A stretch of DNA of 41,786 nucleotides from Hyphomicrobiales bacterium (GTDB lineage: Bacteria > Pseudomonadota > Alphaproteobacteria > Rhizobiales > Rhizobiaceae): contig UCAG01000018.1 in the NCBI GenBank assembly GCA_900470285.1, positions 1 to 41,786 on the forward strand, read 5' to 3'. The position numbers were made by a program, and so were the translations under genes. The notes beneath the pieces were generated by a model. That model was not told where the DNA came from, did no database searches, and was given only the letters and a program-made list of their open reading frames with translations. Numbering within the stretch: the first letter of the stretch is position 1; each line of letters opens with the position of its first letter. Below are positions 1 through 8,409 of this stretch, in pieces.

Positions 1-30
1 GGCACCGTCGGCTTCAAAGTGAAGTGGTAG
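1..30 (+). CDS. Autotransporter, C-terminal end only (partial)
   Basis: The first ten codons read G-T-V-G-F-K-V-K-W-stop. This is the final beta-strand of a type Va autotransporter beta-barrel, the aromatic-ended signal recognised by the BAM complex. The same ending closes the large autotransporter at 16324 (GTVGFRAKW) and the 70-codon ORF at 11120 (GTVGFKARW). The rest of the gene lies upstream of the window. Its first 17 bases are identical to 11091-11107, so this is a paralogue from the same local family. Confidence 0.75.
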   Translation, partial: GTVGFKVKW

Positions 31-165
31 GTGACAGGCACTCGGATACATATAACTTCGCCGACAAGCAAAAGACCACCGGGCCTTTTGCTTCCGGCGG
101 CATGTGACAACTTTTTGCACGTATCCTGCCCTGCCCGAACCTGAGCAACAACATGCTGTTTGTAC

Positions 166-882
166 TCAAATTTTCGCTAATGATACTATCCAGTTGAATG
201 TTTCTTCGACATGTGACAGTGCCTCTTGACGCGCAAGCTCTGGCTGCCGCAGTACGATAGCCTGTATCAGCGGATCATGAGAACCGATCATTGGTGTACG
301 TGCTGCTTCAGAGAACAAACTCACAGTCATAAGCTTGGTCAGTTCGACTTGAATTTGGTTCTCTTCAGCGTGCAGACGCTTCGAATTTGAGGCTTGCGCG
401 ATCGCAAGGTGCAACTGCACATCAGCCATTCGCATGGTGTTCGCATCGGTGGTGGCACAGTCAAACGCTTTGCCAGCCGAGACAATATCTTCCAATGCCG
501 AACTGTCAGCCCGTTGCGCCGCTAAAAAACATGCCTCTCCGGATATAGCCCGGCGCCAATCCGTCAGCTCCCGAATATCCTGCCGCGTCACCGGAATTGT
601 CTGAGAAAACCGGGAGAGATGATCGAGAGCTTCAGCGCTTACAAAATTTCCGCCTTGGCGCCCTCTTCTGGTCTCAATGAGGCTAAGGTCACGCAACGTC
701 TCAAGCGCGCGGCGCAATGTCATTGGGGCAACGCCAAGGGATGATGCAAGTTCAGCCTCACTTGGAAGACGGTCACCCGGCCGTAACTCTCCCGTCGCAA
801 TCGCCTCGCTCAGCCTGCGAAAGATGATCTCCGGCGCACTACGGCCTGCGACCTCGATAGGGGCACGAAAATTCTGTTGCAT
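166..882 (-). CDS. FadR/GntR-family transcriptional regulator
   Basis: 238-residue DNA-binding regulator of the GntR superfamily, FadR subgroup. Residues about 15-85 form the winged helix-turn-helix, with the family signature G-E-L-R-P-G-D-R-L-P-S-E-A-E-L followed by M-T-L-R-R-A-L-E-T-L. The rest is an all-helical FCD ligand-binding domain, usually a sensor for small carboxylates or amino acids. It is divergent from the PuuD-like hydrolase and amino-acid ABC operon starting at 934, so it probably represses that operon and responds to its substrate. Its own start codon lies inside an inverted repeat (878-913), which would allow autoregulation. The effector cannot be read from sequence. Confidence 0.88.
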   Translation of the reverse strand: MQQNFRAPIEVAGRSAPEIIFRRLSEAIATGELRPGDRLPSEAELASSLGVAPMTLRRALETLRDLSLIETRRGRQGGNFVSAEALDHLSRFSQTIPVTRQDIRELTDWRRAISGEACFLAAQRADSSALEDIVSAGKAFDCATTDANTMRMADVQLHLAIAQASNSKRLHAEENQIQVELTKLMTVSLFSEAARTPMIGSHDPLIQAIVLRQPELARQEALSHVEETFNWIVSLAKI

Positions 883-913
883 TTAACCTCTAGATGTTGC
901 ATGTTTAAATGCA
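875..913. promoter_or_regulatory. Candidate GntR/FadR operator
   Basis: A perfect 9-bp inverted repeat, TGCATTTAA at 878-886 and TTAAATGCA at 905-913, flanks TCTAGA. An 8-bp direct repeat TGTTGCAT occurs at 875-882 and 895-902. It sits between the divergent regulator and the hydrolase gene and overlaps the regulator's start codon. The location and symmetry suggest the regulator's binding site; this is inferred. Confidence 0.5.
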
Positions 914-933
914 TAAAATACAGGATAATCCAC

Positions 934-1695
934 ATGGCCGCAACCAAAAGACGTCCACGAGCGATCATTTCTTCGTCTACTCTCGACTATGCGGATCTTG
1001 ACCCGAAGGTTGCCTCGATGGGCATCGATCTGGTTTCCAACGTTGTCTCCCGACTTACGGAAGCCGGGTTTGATGCCACTCATATTGACTGCCTGCGCAG
1101 CACCTCCTCGCCTGAAGCATTGCTCGACAATACCGACCTGCTCGTCATTATGGGGGGCAAGGATATTCACCCTACACTCTATGGGTGCGAACGATCGCAG
1201 CATACAGTAACCTCGTCGGATGACCGGGGAGACAGGTTTGAGATTGCGCTTACTCAGCGAGCAGTTGCCTCGGGCCGGAATGTACTCGGCATATGCCGCG
1301 GTATGCAGGTCATCAATGTAGCCCTTGGCGGCACATTGATCCAGCACCTTGAACAAAACGGTCACCACTCGACAGTGGGGCAACGCTCATTTGTCAATCA
1401 TGCTGTGAATTTCGCGCCTAAAACTCGCATTGGTTCACTGTTTGCCGGATCCGAGATAGCCGTTCAGTCGCTGCACCATCAGGCGGTGGATATTTTGGGC
1501 AACAATCTGGCTGTTACAGCCCGCGCCAAAGACGGGACGATAGAAGCCATTGAGTTTCAGGACGACAATCTGGTGCTTGGGGTGCAGTGGCATCCCGAAG
1601 AGGGGAATTCCGACAGACGGCAATTACAAGCTATCGTCGGGATGTTTGCGGCGCACCACCGCGTAAAGAGCACCCGAAATCAATCCGGTTGCTAA
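934..1695 (+). CDS. Gamma-glutamyl-GABA hydrolase-like class I glutamine amidotransferase (PuuD family)
   Basis: 253-residue cytosolic hydrolase of the class I glutamine amidotransferase fold, PuuD/peptidase C26 type. The nucleophile elbow is G-I-C-R-G-M-Q-V-I-N-V, and the His-Glu partners are in Q-W-H-P-E-E-G near the C-terminus. The oxyanion-loop motif V-I-M-G-G-K-D-I-H-P and the H-H-Q-A-V segment also match. PuuD cleaves gamma-glutamyl-GABA to glutamate and GABA. Here the partner genes are a polar amino-acid ABC importer and no other Puu enzymes are present, so the true substrate may be another gamma-glutamyl amide. The ATG at 934 is preferred over an upstream in-frame ATG at 901 or 877 because those lie in the operator region. 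It is followed after 12 bases by the binding-protein gene. Confidence 0.85.
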   Translation: MAATKRRPRAIISSSTLDYADLDPKVASMGIDLVSNVVSRLTEAGFDATHIDCLRSTSSPEALLDNTDLLVIMGGKDIHPTLYGCERSQHTVTSSDDRGDRFEIALTQRAVASGRNVLGICRGMQVINVALGGTLIQHLEQNGHHSTVGQRSFVNHAVNFAPKTRIGSLFAGSEIAVQSLHHQAVDILGNNLAVTARAKDGTIEAIEFQDDNLVLGVQWHPEEGNSDRRQLQAIVGMFAAHHRVKSTRNQSGC

Positions 1696-1707
1696 CGGAG
1701 GAAAGCT

Positions 1708-2556
1708 ATGAGACTGATATCGATTATCGTCGGCATGATGATTGCCGCCGCAGGAGGTACGCTTGCCAAGGCTGAGGATACAATTGCATTTGGTGATTGC
1801 AAGCTGACAGGCGTCGCCGGCAGCATTGATTTCAAGCCGGTGAAAGAGGATACGCTTACCGTAAGTGCAGTGCTGCCGAGCCCCGGCTGGTGGAATGGCA
1901 GTACTCCAGACAATATCAAAAGCGGCTTCGAATACTGCCTCGCAGCCCAGATCGCTTATCGCGCCGGTGTCCATCATCTCGAAGTCCGTAACATGGCTTG
2001 GGACCAATTCATTTCAGGCGCTATGACCGGCTACGACATTGCCATGGCAGGCGTAACCATCACGGAAAAGCGCAAGGCAGCAATGAACTTTTCCAGTCCG
2101 TATTTTACGTCGAACCTCGGTGTTGCAGTAAGAGCAAACAGCGACGTTACAGCAGAGAACATCCGTCAGAAACGCATCGGAGTGCTTCAAGGCAATATGG
2201 GCGCCGATTGGGTAGTCAATGTGCTGAAGCCGGAGATACAACCCTCTGCGTTTCAGGGGCAGTCGGAGATGTTCACTGCCCTTCTCGCCAATCAGGTCGA
2301 CGTTGTCATCACTGATACAACGCTCGTTCTCACCGGAACCAGCTCAAGCAACGGGATGCTGGTGGTACCTGCACAGTATAAGTTAGATCAGAGTTATGGG
2401 ATTGTCCTGCCCAAGGACTCTCCTAACAAGGATGCAGTTGACGCCGCAATCAAGGATGTTGCTGACAATGGAACGCTCGCCCAGCTGACCACTGACTATC
2501 TGGCACCGATGTTTGGAGGAAACCCGGACAGTATTCCGTTCTGGGAGATCAAATAA
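1708..2556 (+). CDS. Amino-acid ABC transporter substrate-binding protein (family 3)
   Basis: 282-residue periplasmic binding protein. A Sec signal peptide covers about residues 1-23 (hydrophobic I-I-V-G-M-M-I-A-A-A-G, then A-K-A before E-D-T). The bilobed SBP_bac_3 domain shows G-F-E-Y-C-L-A, the M-A-G-V-T-I-T-E-K-R segment and the second-lobe I-G-V-L-Q-G-N. Such proteins capture polar amino acids and deliver them to a HisM/GlnP-type permease. A Shine-Dalgarno-like GGAGGAAAG precedes the ATG. It is the second gene of the operon 934-4396. Ligand specificity cannot be assigned; the hydrolase upstream points to a glutamyl-type or amide ligand. Confidence 0.88.
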   Translation: MRLISIIVGMMIAAAGGTLAKAEDTIAFGDCKLTGVAGSIDFKPVKEDTLTVSAVLPSPGWWNGSTPDNIKSGFEYCLAAQIAYRAGVHHLEVRNMAWDQFISGAMTGYDIAMAGVTITEKRKAAMNFSSPYFTSNLGVAVRANSDVTAENIRQKRIGVLQGNMGADWVVNVLKPEIQPSAFQGQSEMFTALLANQVDVVITDTTLVLTGTSSSNGMLVVPAQYKLDQSYGIVLPKDSPNKDAVDAAIKDVADNGTLAQLTTDYLAPMFGGNPDSIPFWEIK

Positions 2557-2557
2557 G

Positions 2558-3649
2558 ATGGCGGTAGCGGTCCTGAGTGAAATCGCGCCGACACTATCCT
2601 TGTCTCCGCCGAAGCCCAGCAAGCGCCTCGCCTACGGGGCGTTGGTAGCAACGATCGCCGCCTCTGTGTTTGTCATACTCGTGAACCAGTCCTGCCTGAG
2701 GCAGGCCACAGATCCGGGCTTAATCCAATTCTGTCGCATATTCAGCCTATTAAGCATTTTCGGCTGTATAGGCGTCCTCTATGTGGCCCTAACTGCGGTC
2801 AGGGCTTCATGGAAAAGTGACGCGCTCGTCAATAGTGGTCTGGTACTGGATGCACGCGCAAGCTCTGAAAAGGCACGACAGGAGGCCTATGTAGCACTCG
2901 GTCTTTGCGCGGCTTTGCTGCTTATAGTCAGCATTGCGGGCATAGTGACCATGAGCAATGGCACCGTGCAGAAAACATTCCTGAAATTCGACCTGATGTG
3001 GATGAGTCTCGGCGATGTCGCAAAGGCATTCCTTGTAAATGTCTTTATGGCCCTCGTCGCGCAAGTCTTCATCATGGTGTTTGGTCTGGCATTGGCAGTT
3101 GCACGCATGCTGCCCGGGCGCGCCGGAGCGCCCATCCGTTTCCTTGCCATCGGCTACATTGATCTCTTCCGAGCCGTTCCGGCGATCATTGTGATTTACA
3201 TAATAGGTTTTGGCCTGCCACTCTCCAAAATTTCCTATGTCAGCCAACTCCCGCCTGTCGTTTTTGCGATCATCGCCCTCACCGCTACCTATAGTGCCTA
3301 TGTCGCGGAGACTTTCAGATCAGGTATCGAATCCATCCATCCGTCGCAATGGTCAGCAGCGCGATCGCTGGGCCTCAGCTACGCTGAAACCCTGCGATAC
3401 GTTATCCTGCCGCAGGCCATACGCAACGTAATTCCACCCTTGCTGAGTTCGTTCATCGGGCTTCAAAAAGACACTGCACTGGTCAATATCATCGGTACAA
3501 TGGACGCATTCAATCAGGCCAAATACTACGCCAATATCAGCTTCAATCTGTCGTCGGTTACGGTTGTGGCAATTCTGTTTTTCATCTTCACCATTCCTCA
3601 GACGCGTCTGGTCGATCATCTGCTCGCCAGCAGATCACGGAAGGGCTGA
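2558..3649 (+). CDS. Amino-acid ABC transporter permease (HisM/GlnP type, long N-terminus)
   Basis: 363-residue inner-membrane permease. The C-terminal part (about residues 150-360) is the polar amino-acid permease domain, with the ATPase-contact EAA-like loop around S-A-A-R-S-L-G-L-S-Y-A-E-T-L-R and the following V-I-L-P-Q-A-I-R. The N-terminal about 145 residues add roughly three hydrophobic segments (about 25-45, 60-80 and 110-130), making it longer than the common 220-240-residue form but similar to long rhizobial-type permeases. The ATG at 2558 lies one base after the stop of the binding-protein gene, implying translational coupling; an earlier in-frame start at 2513 would overlap that gene. 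The ATPase follows three bases after the stop. Confidence 0.9.
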   Translation: MAVAVLSEIAPTLSLSPPKPSKRLAYGALVATIAASVFVILVNQSCLRQATDPGLIQFCRIFSLLSIFGCIGVLYVALTAVRASWKSDALVNSGLVLDARASSEKARQEAYVALGLCAALLLIVSIAGIVTMSNGTVQKTFLKFDLMWMSLGDVAKAFLVNVFMALVAQVFIMVFGLALAVARMLPGRAGAPIRFLAIGYIDLFRAVPAIIVIYIIGFGLPLSKISYVSQLPPVVFAIIALTATYSAYVAETFRSGIESIHPSQWSAARSLGLSYAETLRYVILPQAIRNVIPPLLSSFIGLQKDTALVNIIGTMDAFNQAKYYANISFNLSSVTVVAILFFIFTIPQTRLVDHLLASRSRKG

Positions 3650-3652
3650 TCA

Positions 3653-4396
3653 ATGGCCTTTATCAACATTGCCAATCTCAAGAAGAGTTACGGGCCGCTC
3701 GAGGTTCTCAAGGGGATCGATTTACAGGTCCAAAAGCACCATGTTGTATGTCTCATCGGTGCTTCCGGTTCAGGAAAATCGACGCTTCTCAGATGCATCA
3801 ACTCGCTCGAAAGGATCGATAGCGGCACGATCTCGATTGGCGGAGATATCGTTTCCGGACCGGGCGTTGATGTGGACAATTTACGTCGCCGCGTCGGGAT
3901 GGTGTTCCAGTCGTTCAACCTTTTCCCGCACATGACTGTGCTGGAGAATATCAGCTTCGCACCAAAAACTCTGCTGAAAGAACCCAAAGCGGCAGCCGAG
4001 GAGCGAGCACGACTTTTGCTTGAGCGGGTCAAGCTCGACCACCGTGCTAACTTCTATCCGGACCAGTTGTCGGGAGGGCAGCAGCAACGCGTTGCCATTG
4101 TTCGCGCCATCGCCATGCAGCCCGAAGCACTTTTGCTCGACGAGATTACCTCGGCCCTCGACCCGGAGCTCGTGGCCGAAGTGCTCGATATTCTTCGCGA
4201 ACTTGCCGCAGAAGGCATGACCATGATCCTTGCCACCCACGAGATGCAATTCGCGCGCGAAGTCTCCAATCTCGTCGTGTTCCTCGAGCAAGGGGCATTG
4301 CTGGAACAAGGACCACCCGAACAAATCTTCGGTAATCCGCAACAGGAACGCACCCGAGCATTCCTCAAGCAAATCGTTGAGGCGGGACGGATCTAA
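3653..4396 (+). CDS. Amino-acid ABC transporter ATP-binding protein (GlnQ/HisP type)
   Basis: 247-residue cytosolic ATPase. Walker A is G-A-S-G-S-G-K-S-T, the Q-loop is M-V-F-Q-S-F-N-L-F-P-H, the ABC signature is L-S-G-G-Q-Q-Q-R-V, Walker B is A-L-L-L-D-E-I-T-S-A-L-D-P-E and the switch histidine is in A-T-H-E-M. All catalytic motifs are intact. It is the last gene of the operon with the hydrolase, binding protein and permease, and energises uptake by that permease. Confidence 0.93.
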   Translation: MAFINIANLKKSYGPLEVLKGIDLQVQKHHVVCLIGASGSGKSTLLRCINSLERIDSGTISIGGDIVSGPGVDVDNLRRRVGMVFQSFNLFPHMTVLENISFAPKTLLKEPKAAAEERARLLLERVKLDHRANFYPDQLSGGQQQRVAIVRAIAMQPEALLLDEITSALDPELVAEVLDILRELAAEGMTMILATHEMQFAREVSNLVVFLEQGALLEQGPPEQIFGNPQQERTRAFLKQIVEAGRI

Positions 4397-4454
4397 ACGC
4401 CAAACCGGCAGCTTCCCCCAGTATTCTTCTACTCAGTAATTGGAATTATCTTTG

Positions 4455-4473
4455 CTGTCTTTTTTTGAGACAG
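4455..4473. other. Short inverted repeat between operon end and VirK-like gene
   Basis: CTGTCT at 4455-4460 and AGACAG at 4468-4473 flank a seven-base loop, TTTTTTG. The T-run is in the loop, not after the stem, so this is a weak terminator candidate for the ABC operon ending at 4396. Confidence 0.25.
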
Positions 4474-4504
4474 TGAGGTGCTTTATTTTGAAGAGGAATA
4501 TGAG

Positions 4505-4936
4505 ATGCGTTTTGTAAGCATGGCCTTTCTTTCCGCATGTATGTTCTGGTCGCATGGAGCCCTGGCAAATTCTGCAACTGAATACGATAAATTGCAGGAG
4601 CGGCTTCTGAGCGGTAAACCAACATTCTCGGTCGTTGATCTGAGCAAGTGCACCCGTAAGGATCAAACACCCGTGACACCGGCGCTGAAAGCCGGTTTCA
4701 GAATTGACTCTTTTCGTATTAATCCGGGTGACAATCCGATAATCACCTATACGCGAAACAATCTTTCCGCAGCCCCGGACGGAACGCCTGTCATCTTATT
4801 TCTGCAGTATCAGATTGCGCAGGACGATACTGCCACAATTACATTTCGCCGGCTGGCTCCCGATACCTACAAGGATATTGCTGAGCCACGGATATCTGTA
4901 TGCAAGCTTGGTGTCGGCGTAAATTATTATCCGTAA
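4505..4936 (+). CDS. VirK-family exported protein
   Basis: 143-residue protein with an N-terminal signal peptide (about residues 1-20, M-A-F-L-S-A-C-M-F-W-S then A-L-A). The mature part has Y-D-K-L-Q-E-R-L-L-S-G-K, V-V-D-L-S-K-C-T, and a second cysteine in I-S-V-C-K-L-G-V-G-V. These match my memory of the VirK family, small periplasmic proteins first named in the Agrobacterium vir regulon and of unknown biochemical role. The two cysteines could form a disulfide. The ATG at 4505 is chosen because GAGGAA lies at good spacing before it. It stands alone between the ABC operon and a GNAT gene. Confidence 0.7.
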   Translation: MRFVSMAFLSACMFWSHGALANSATEYDKLQERLLSGKPTFSVVDLSKCTRKDQTPVTPALKAGFRIDSFRINPGDNPIITYTRNNLSAAPDGTPVILFLQYQIAQDDTATITFRRLAPDTYKDIAEPRISVCKLGVGVNYYP

Positions 4937-5069
4937 TATAGCGCTCTGCGGTTTGCGGAAGCTGATTTAACCGGTTTTATTTTGTACTTACGGATCTTCC
5001 TGCTTTGGAAATCGGATTGGCACCCTTTCTTTTCCTGCTGAATTTTTCGTCTGGTACGAGGCAGAAAAA

Positions 5070-5615
5070 ATGCACATGAAAAAAACGATATCTGATCCGA
5101 TAAACAGTAACATTCAATTCAGCTGGAGCTCCGTTGATAATGAAGCTGAAGCAATAGCCCGGTTTTTCGTTGATAATACGGGCACAGCCTATATTTCACA
5201 TACAGATATACAATGGGGGCGGGCTGCGTCATCCGATTGCTGGAGCCCGTCACTGCATTCGAAAATAGCGGATCTCGCTGCAGAGGCTGCAAAAAACCGG
5301 CAGGCTCATCAAACCGCCTCTGGCATATGGCTGGCAAAAGTCATGCAGAATACCGGCCTGCTTGGTATTGCGTTCGTAACACTCAGGCAAAATGCAGCGA
5401 CTCCATTCGTGATACTTGAAGATTTAATTATCAGAAGGGATACCCGCAGTCATGGCATTGGCTCATCTCTGATCAGCTGGATATGTCAGGAATGTCATAG
5501 TCTTGGTTTCCATCAGATATTTCTGGAAAGCGCAATCGGCAATGAGCGCGCCCATGCGCTTTTCCGTCGCCAAGGATTTGAAACGCTTTCGGTTGTTATG
5601 TCCCGCAATATCTGA
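5070..5615 (+). CDS. GNAT-family N-acetyltransferase
   Basis: 181-residue acyltransferase of the GNAT fold, which transfers acetyl from acetyl-CoA to an amine. The pyrophosphate-binding motif A is visible at about residues 116-140: V-I-L-E-D-L-I-I-R-R-D-T-R followed by S-H-G-I-G-S-S-L. Motif B is near F-L-E-S-A-I-G-N-E-R-A-H-A-L-F-R-R-Q-G-F. The N-terminal about 60 residues are less conserved. An ATG at 5076 is an alternative; GAGG at 5057-5060 suits 5070. The substrate is unknown. It is 133 bases after the VirK-like gene, so cotranscription is possible but unproven. Confidence 0.8.
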   Translation: MHMKKTISDPINSNIQFSWSSVDNEAEAIARFFVDNTGTAYISHTDIQWGRAASSDCWSPSLHSKIADLAAEAAKNRQAHQTASGIWLAKVMQNTGLLGIAFVTLRQNAATPFVILEDLIIRRDTRSHGIGSSLISWICQECHSLGFHQIFLESAIGNERAHALFRRQGFETLSVVMSRNI

Positions 5616-5801
5616 TTTTCAGTCTTCATCATTTTCTTGCAGCTGGATCATATCATCCCGTCAACGACTTCTCCGCCAGGCTGCGATGCAAACCTGGCGT
5701 GAAATCCTATGTCTGAAAATTACATAATAACAAAAGATCAGGGTATTTCATGTTCGTCCTAAGATTAACATGACAGCACCTGACGGGCACGATTTTGACG
5801 C

Positions 5802-6878
5802 TCAAGCGTCCTGCGTTTCGCGCAAGGTCGGATAGTCGGTATATCCATGCGCATCACCGCCGAAAAATGTGCGAGGATCGGCTTCGTTCATCGACGCGTT
5901 GGTCTTCAGACGGTCAACGAAGTCCGGGTTCGCCAGCACTAACTGACCATAGGCTTCCAGATCGGCCAGCCCCGAGGCAATATCGCTGCCGATCTGCTCG
6001 CGCGGCCGTCCCGGCCGGTTGAGGATCAACGTATTTTTCCAAAGCTTGCGGAAGTCTTCCAATAGCACCTCGTCCTGACCATATTGGGAGATATGCAGAT
6101 AACTTAAGCCCAGCCTGTCGAGTTCGGTAACCAGATAGCGGTAGAGATCTGCGCCATCCGGCCCTTCCTCGATGCCCCAAAGTTTCATTCCGGGAGAAAA
6201 CCGGATGGCCGTCCGATCCGCACCGATTTCGTCAGCGATGGCCGTGGCGATCTCGATGGCAAAGCGGGCGCGGCTCTCGATAGATCCGCCGTATTCATCG
6301 GTGCGCTTGTTGGAGCTGGGCGCAAGAAACTGGTGAATCAGGTAGGCGTTGGCTGCATGGATTTCCACGCCGTCCGCACCGGCTTCGATGGCGCATCGTG
6401 CTGCATACCTGAAATCGGCCACTGTCTGGCGGATTTCCTCTGCGGTCATTTCTCTCGGCACGGGAACAGCCTGCATTCCTCCGGGTGTAAAAATCCCTGA
6501 ACCCGGCTCAATGGCCGACGGTGCAAGCGCCTGACGGTGGTATGGCGTGTTATCCGGGTGCGAGATGCGACCGGCATGCATAAGCTGGATGAAGATTGGA
6601 GTGCCTTTGGCGTGCACAGCGCTGATGACTTTTCTCCAGCCGGCTATATGTGCCTCAGTATAGATGCCGGGAGTCGCCATGTAGCCCTGCCCGTCGTCGG
6701 ATGGCTGGGTCGATTCAGCAATGATCAGGCCCACACCGGCACGTTCGGCGTAATATTGGGCGGCCAATTCGCCCGGCGTACCGTCAGGCTGCGCGCGTGA
6801 ACGGGTCAGCGGAGCCATGACCAGACGATTTGCCAAGGCATGGTGTCTGAGATGGTAAGCGTCAAATAGCTTTGTCAT
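5802..6878 (-). CDS. nemA: Old yellow enzyme-family alkene reductase (NemA type)
   Basis: 358-residue FMN-dependent flavoprotein that reduces activated C=C bonds or nitro groups with NAD(P)H. The N-terminus L-A-N-R-L-V-M-A-P-L-T-R-S-R is the classic FMN-binding start. The active-site H-x-x-N pair is in G-V-E-I-H-A-A-N-A-Y, then the conserved N-K-R-T-D-E-Y-G-G-S. The C-terminal F-F-G-G-D-A-H-G-Y-T-D-Y-P shows it is complete. The ATG at 6878 has GAGGAATT just upstream; a longer reading to 6962 would include poorly conserved sequence. It is divergent from a LysR regulator (7165), the usual arrangement for electrophile-induced nemA-like genes. The preferred physiological substrate is unknown. Confidence 0.88.
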   Translation of the reverse strand: MTKLFDAYHLRHHALANRLVMAPLTRSRAQPDGTPGELAAQYYAERAGVGLIIAESTQPSDDGQGYMATPGIYTEAHIAGWRKVISAVHAKGTPIFIQLMHAGRISHPDNTPYHRQALAPSAIEPGSGIFTPGGMQAVPVPREMTAEEIRQTVADFRYAARCAIEAGADGVEIHAANAYLIHQFLAPSSNKRTDEYGGSIESRARFAIEIATAIADEIGADRTAIRFSPGMKLWGIEEGPDGADLYRYLVTELDRLGLSYLHISQYGQDEVLLEDFRKLWKNTLILNRPGRPREQIGSDIASGLADLEAYGQLVLANPDFVDRLKTNASMNEADPRTFFGGDAHGYTDYPTLRETQDA

Positions 6879-7149
6879 GATATTGAATTCCTCAAATCTG
6901 ATGAATGAAAAGAACGGCGATACGTCAGCTTGCTGTTCACATGTCGAATACAGCGAGGCCACCAGTGCTTTGGCCGTCCAAATAACTACGGGCTATACTT
7001 CTCAGCTGCCTTGCCAAAGAAAGCGGCATGCTGACAGTCACCAAGACCGATGCATGCATTGCCTTATGGCCGGTTCCAAGAACTTCGCCGTAATACAATC
7101 ATTAACTATTTCTAAATTGAGATAAATATGGTATATTGGATAACATTGC

Positions 7150-7161
7150 TTCACTGGTGAA
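7150..7161. promoter_or_regulatory. Palindrome over the LysR gene ribosome-binding region
   Basis: TTCACTGGTGAA is a perfect 12-base palindrome ending three bases before the ATG at 7165, and GGTGA within it is also the best Shine-Dalgarno candidate. It could be an autoregulatory site or a coincidence. The 286-base region 6879-7164 otherwise shows no gene. Confidence 0.25.
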
Positions 7162-7164
7162 ATA

Positions 7165-8076
7165 ATGAACCTTGATCTAAACGACATGGCGCTGTTTGTG
7201 GAAGTCGCGAAAGCCAAGCACTTCCGCCGCGCGGCAGAAGTGCTTGGTATCCCCAATCCCACGCTGTCGCGCCGGATCACTGCGCTCGAAAAGGCTATTG
7301 GTTTACGTCTGCTGCATCGCACAACCCGTAAGGTTGAACTGACAGAAGCCGGAGCGTTGTACTACGAACGCTGCAAACGCATCGTCAACGAGGCCAATCT
7401 GGCCCATGAGCAACTGGGCGAGATGCTTGCGCAACCCAGCGGCTTGCTGCGCGCGTCGTTTCCCGTCGATTTAGCCGTGACATATCTGGCTCCATTGATC
7501 GCGGAATTCGCCAACCGCTATCCGGACATCACCTTCGACTTCGACCTTACGTCACGCCGTGTAGATCTGGTGAGTGAGCCTTTTGATATTGCGATCCGTA
7601 CCGGCCATTTAGAAGACTCGCAGCTCATCGCACGATTGATTGCGGAGCTGCCTTCCTACCTTTATGCATCACCCGGTTATCTTGAACGGGCGGGAATCCC
7701 CGAAAGCCCAGCAGATCTGGAAAAACATGATTGTCTGGGCATCCTGAAAGCAACATCATGGACATTGCATGACGCAACATCCGCCACCACTGTGATCTTC
7801 GGCGGGGGGCGCTTTACCATCAATAGTATAGGCTTGATCCGCAAGCTTGCCACACTCGACAAAGGTATCATCCTGATGCCCGAGCAATTGGTTGCTGATG
7901 ATCTGGCCAGTGGTAAGTTGCGCCGGTTGCTACCCTCGTGGCAGGGTGAACCAGTGCCCGTCTATGCTATCACAGAGACACGCCTGCTTCCGGCGAAGAC
8001 ACAGCGGTTCATCGAGTTCTTGCACGAGCACCTAAGTGCAGCTGCGCGCAGTCATAAACAGCCAGACACCGTATAG
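7165..8076 (+). CDS. LysR-family transcriptional regulator
   Basis: 303-residue regulator. The helix-turn-helix is in residues about 1-62 (M-A-L-F-V-E-V-A-K-A-K-H-F-R-R-A-A-E then P-T-L-S-R-R-I-T-A-L-E). The remainder is the periplasmic-binding-like effector domain with D-I-A-I-R-T-G-H-L-E, typical of the CrgA-like subgroup. It is divergent from the old yellow enzyme gene and is probably its regulator, responding to an electrophile or quinone. The ATG at 7165 begins M-N-L-D-L-N-D-M-A-L-F, the normal LysR start. Confidence 0.9.
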   Translation: MNLDLNDMALFVEVAKAKHFRRAAEVLGIPNPTLSRRITALEKAIGLRLLHRTTRKVELTEAGALYYERCKRIVNEANLAHEQLGEMLAQPSGLLRASFPVDLAVTYLAPLIAEFANRYPDITFDFDLTSRRVDLVSEPFDIAIRTGHLEDSQLIARLIAELPSYLYASPGYLERAGIPESPADLEKHDCLGILKATSWTLHDATSATTVIFGGGRFTINSIGLIRKLATLDKGIILMPEQLVADDLASGKLRRLLPSWQGEPVPVYAITETRLLPAKTQRFIEFLHEHLSAAARSHKQPDTV

Positions 8077-8099
8077 TAATTTCGGAGCGGACATAATTT

Positions 8100-8400
8100 G
8101 GTCTTTGAGCGTATTTGCTATCAATATTCATCCAAAACCGGCGCTGCCTCACGCTCGCTGTATAGGTTTCATCAAGACGCCAGCTTGTTGATTGTGGCTG
8201 ATACCAGTCCAGCGCAACCGCTTTTCGAGTTCCGGCGTGTATTCGGCACCACCGGTCAATGACGGAATGATCAACCGGTACACCTCGCCCCCTAACATTT
8301 ACTCAAGGTCACGGCAGCTGATCCCATAACGGCAATATACTGCACAGCTGAGAGAATGCCTCTCCTTCAAAATGACGCCACTTGCAATGAGACCGTGCCT
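8100..8400 (-). pseudogene. IS6-family transposase remnant (multiple frameshifts)
   Basis: No open frame is present, but reading the minus strand across frames gives the IS6/IS26-like transposase core in correct order. Y-C-R-Y-G-I-S-C-R-D-L-E-stop-M-L-G-G lies near 8337-8290, V-D-H-S-V-I-D-R-W near 8277-8240, A-E-Y-T-P-E-L-E-K-R-L-R-W near 8246-8207, and Q-S-T-S-W-R-L-D-E-T-Y near 8195-8162. That last motif holds the first catalytic Asp of the DDE triad. Upstream, W-R-H-F-E-G-E matches the N-terminus. The element has several frameshifts and a stop, and the rest of the DDE domain is missing. At 8399-8382 the minus strand begins GGCACGGTCTCATTGCAA, loosely like an IS6-type terminal repeat. This is an old insertion scar filling the gap between two LysR genes. 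Confidence 0.75.
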
Positions 8401-8409
8401 GTTCCTGTA

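Noticed and set aside
883-1383. 166-codon minus-strand ORF opposite the PuuD-like gene
   Set aside because: It is a shadow of the hydrolase gene, and its product has no domain features.
2807-3247. 146-codon minus-strand ORF opposite the amino-acid permease
   Set aside because: Antisense to a clear membrane permease; such frames arise from codon bias.
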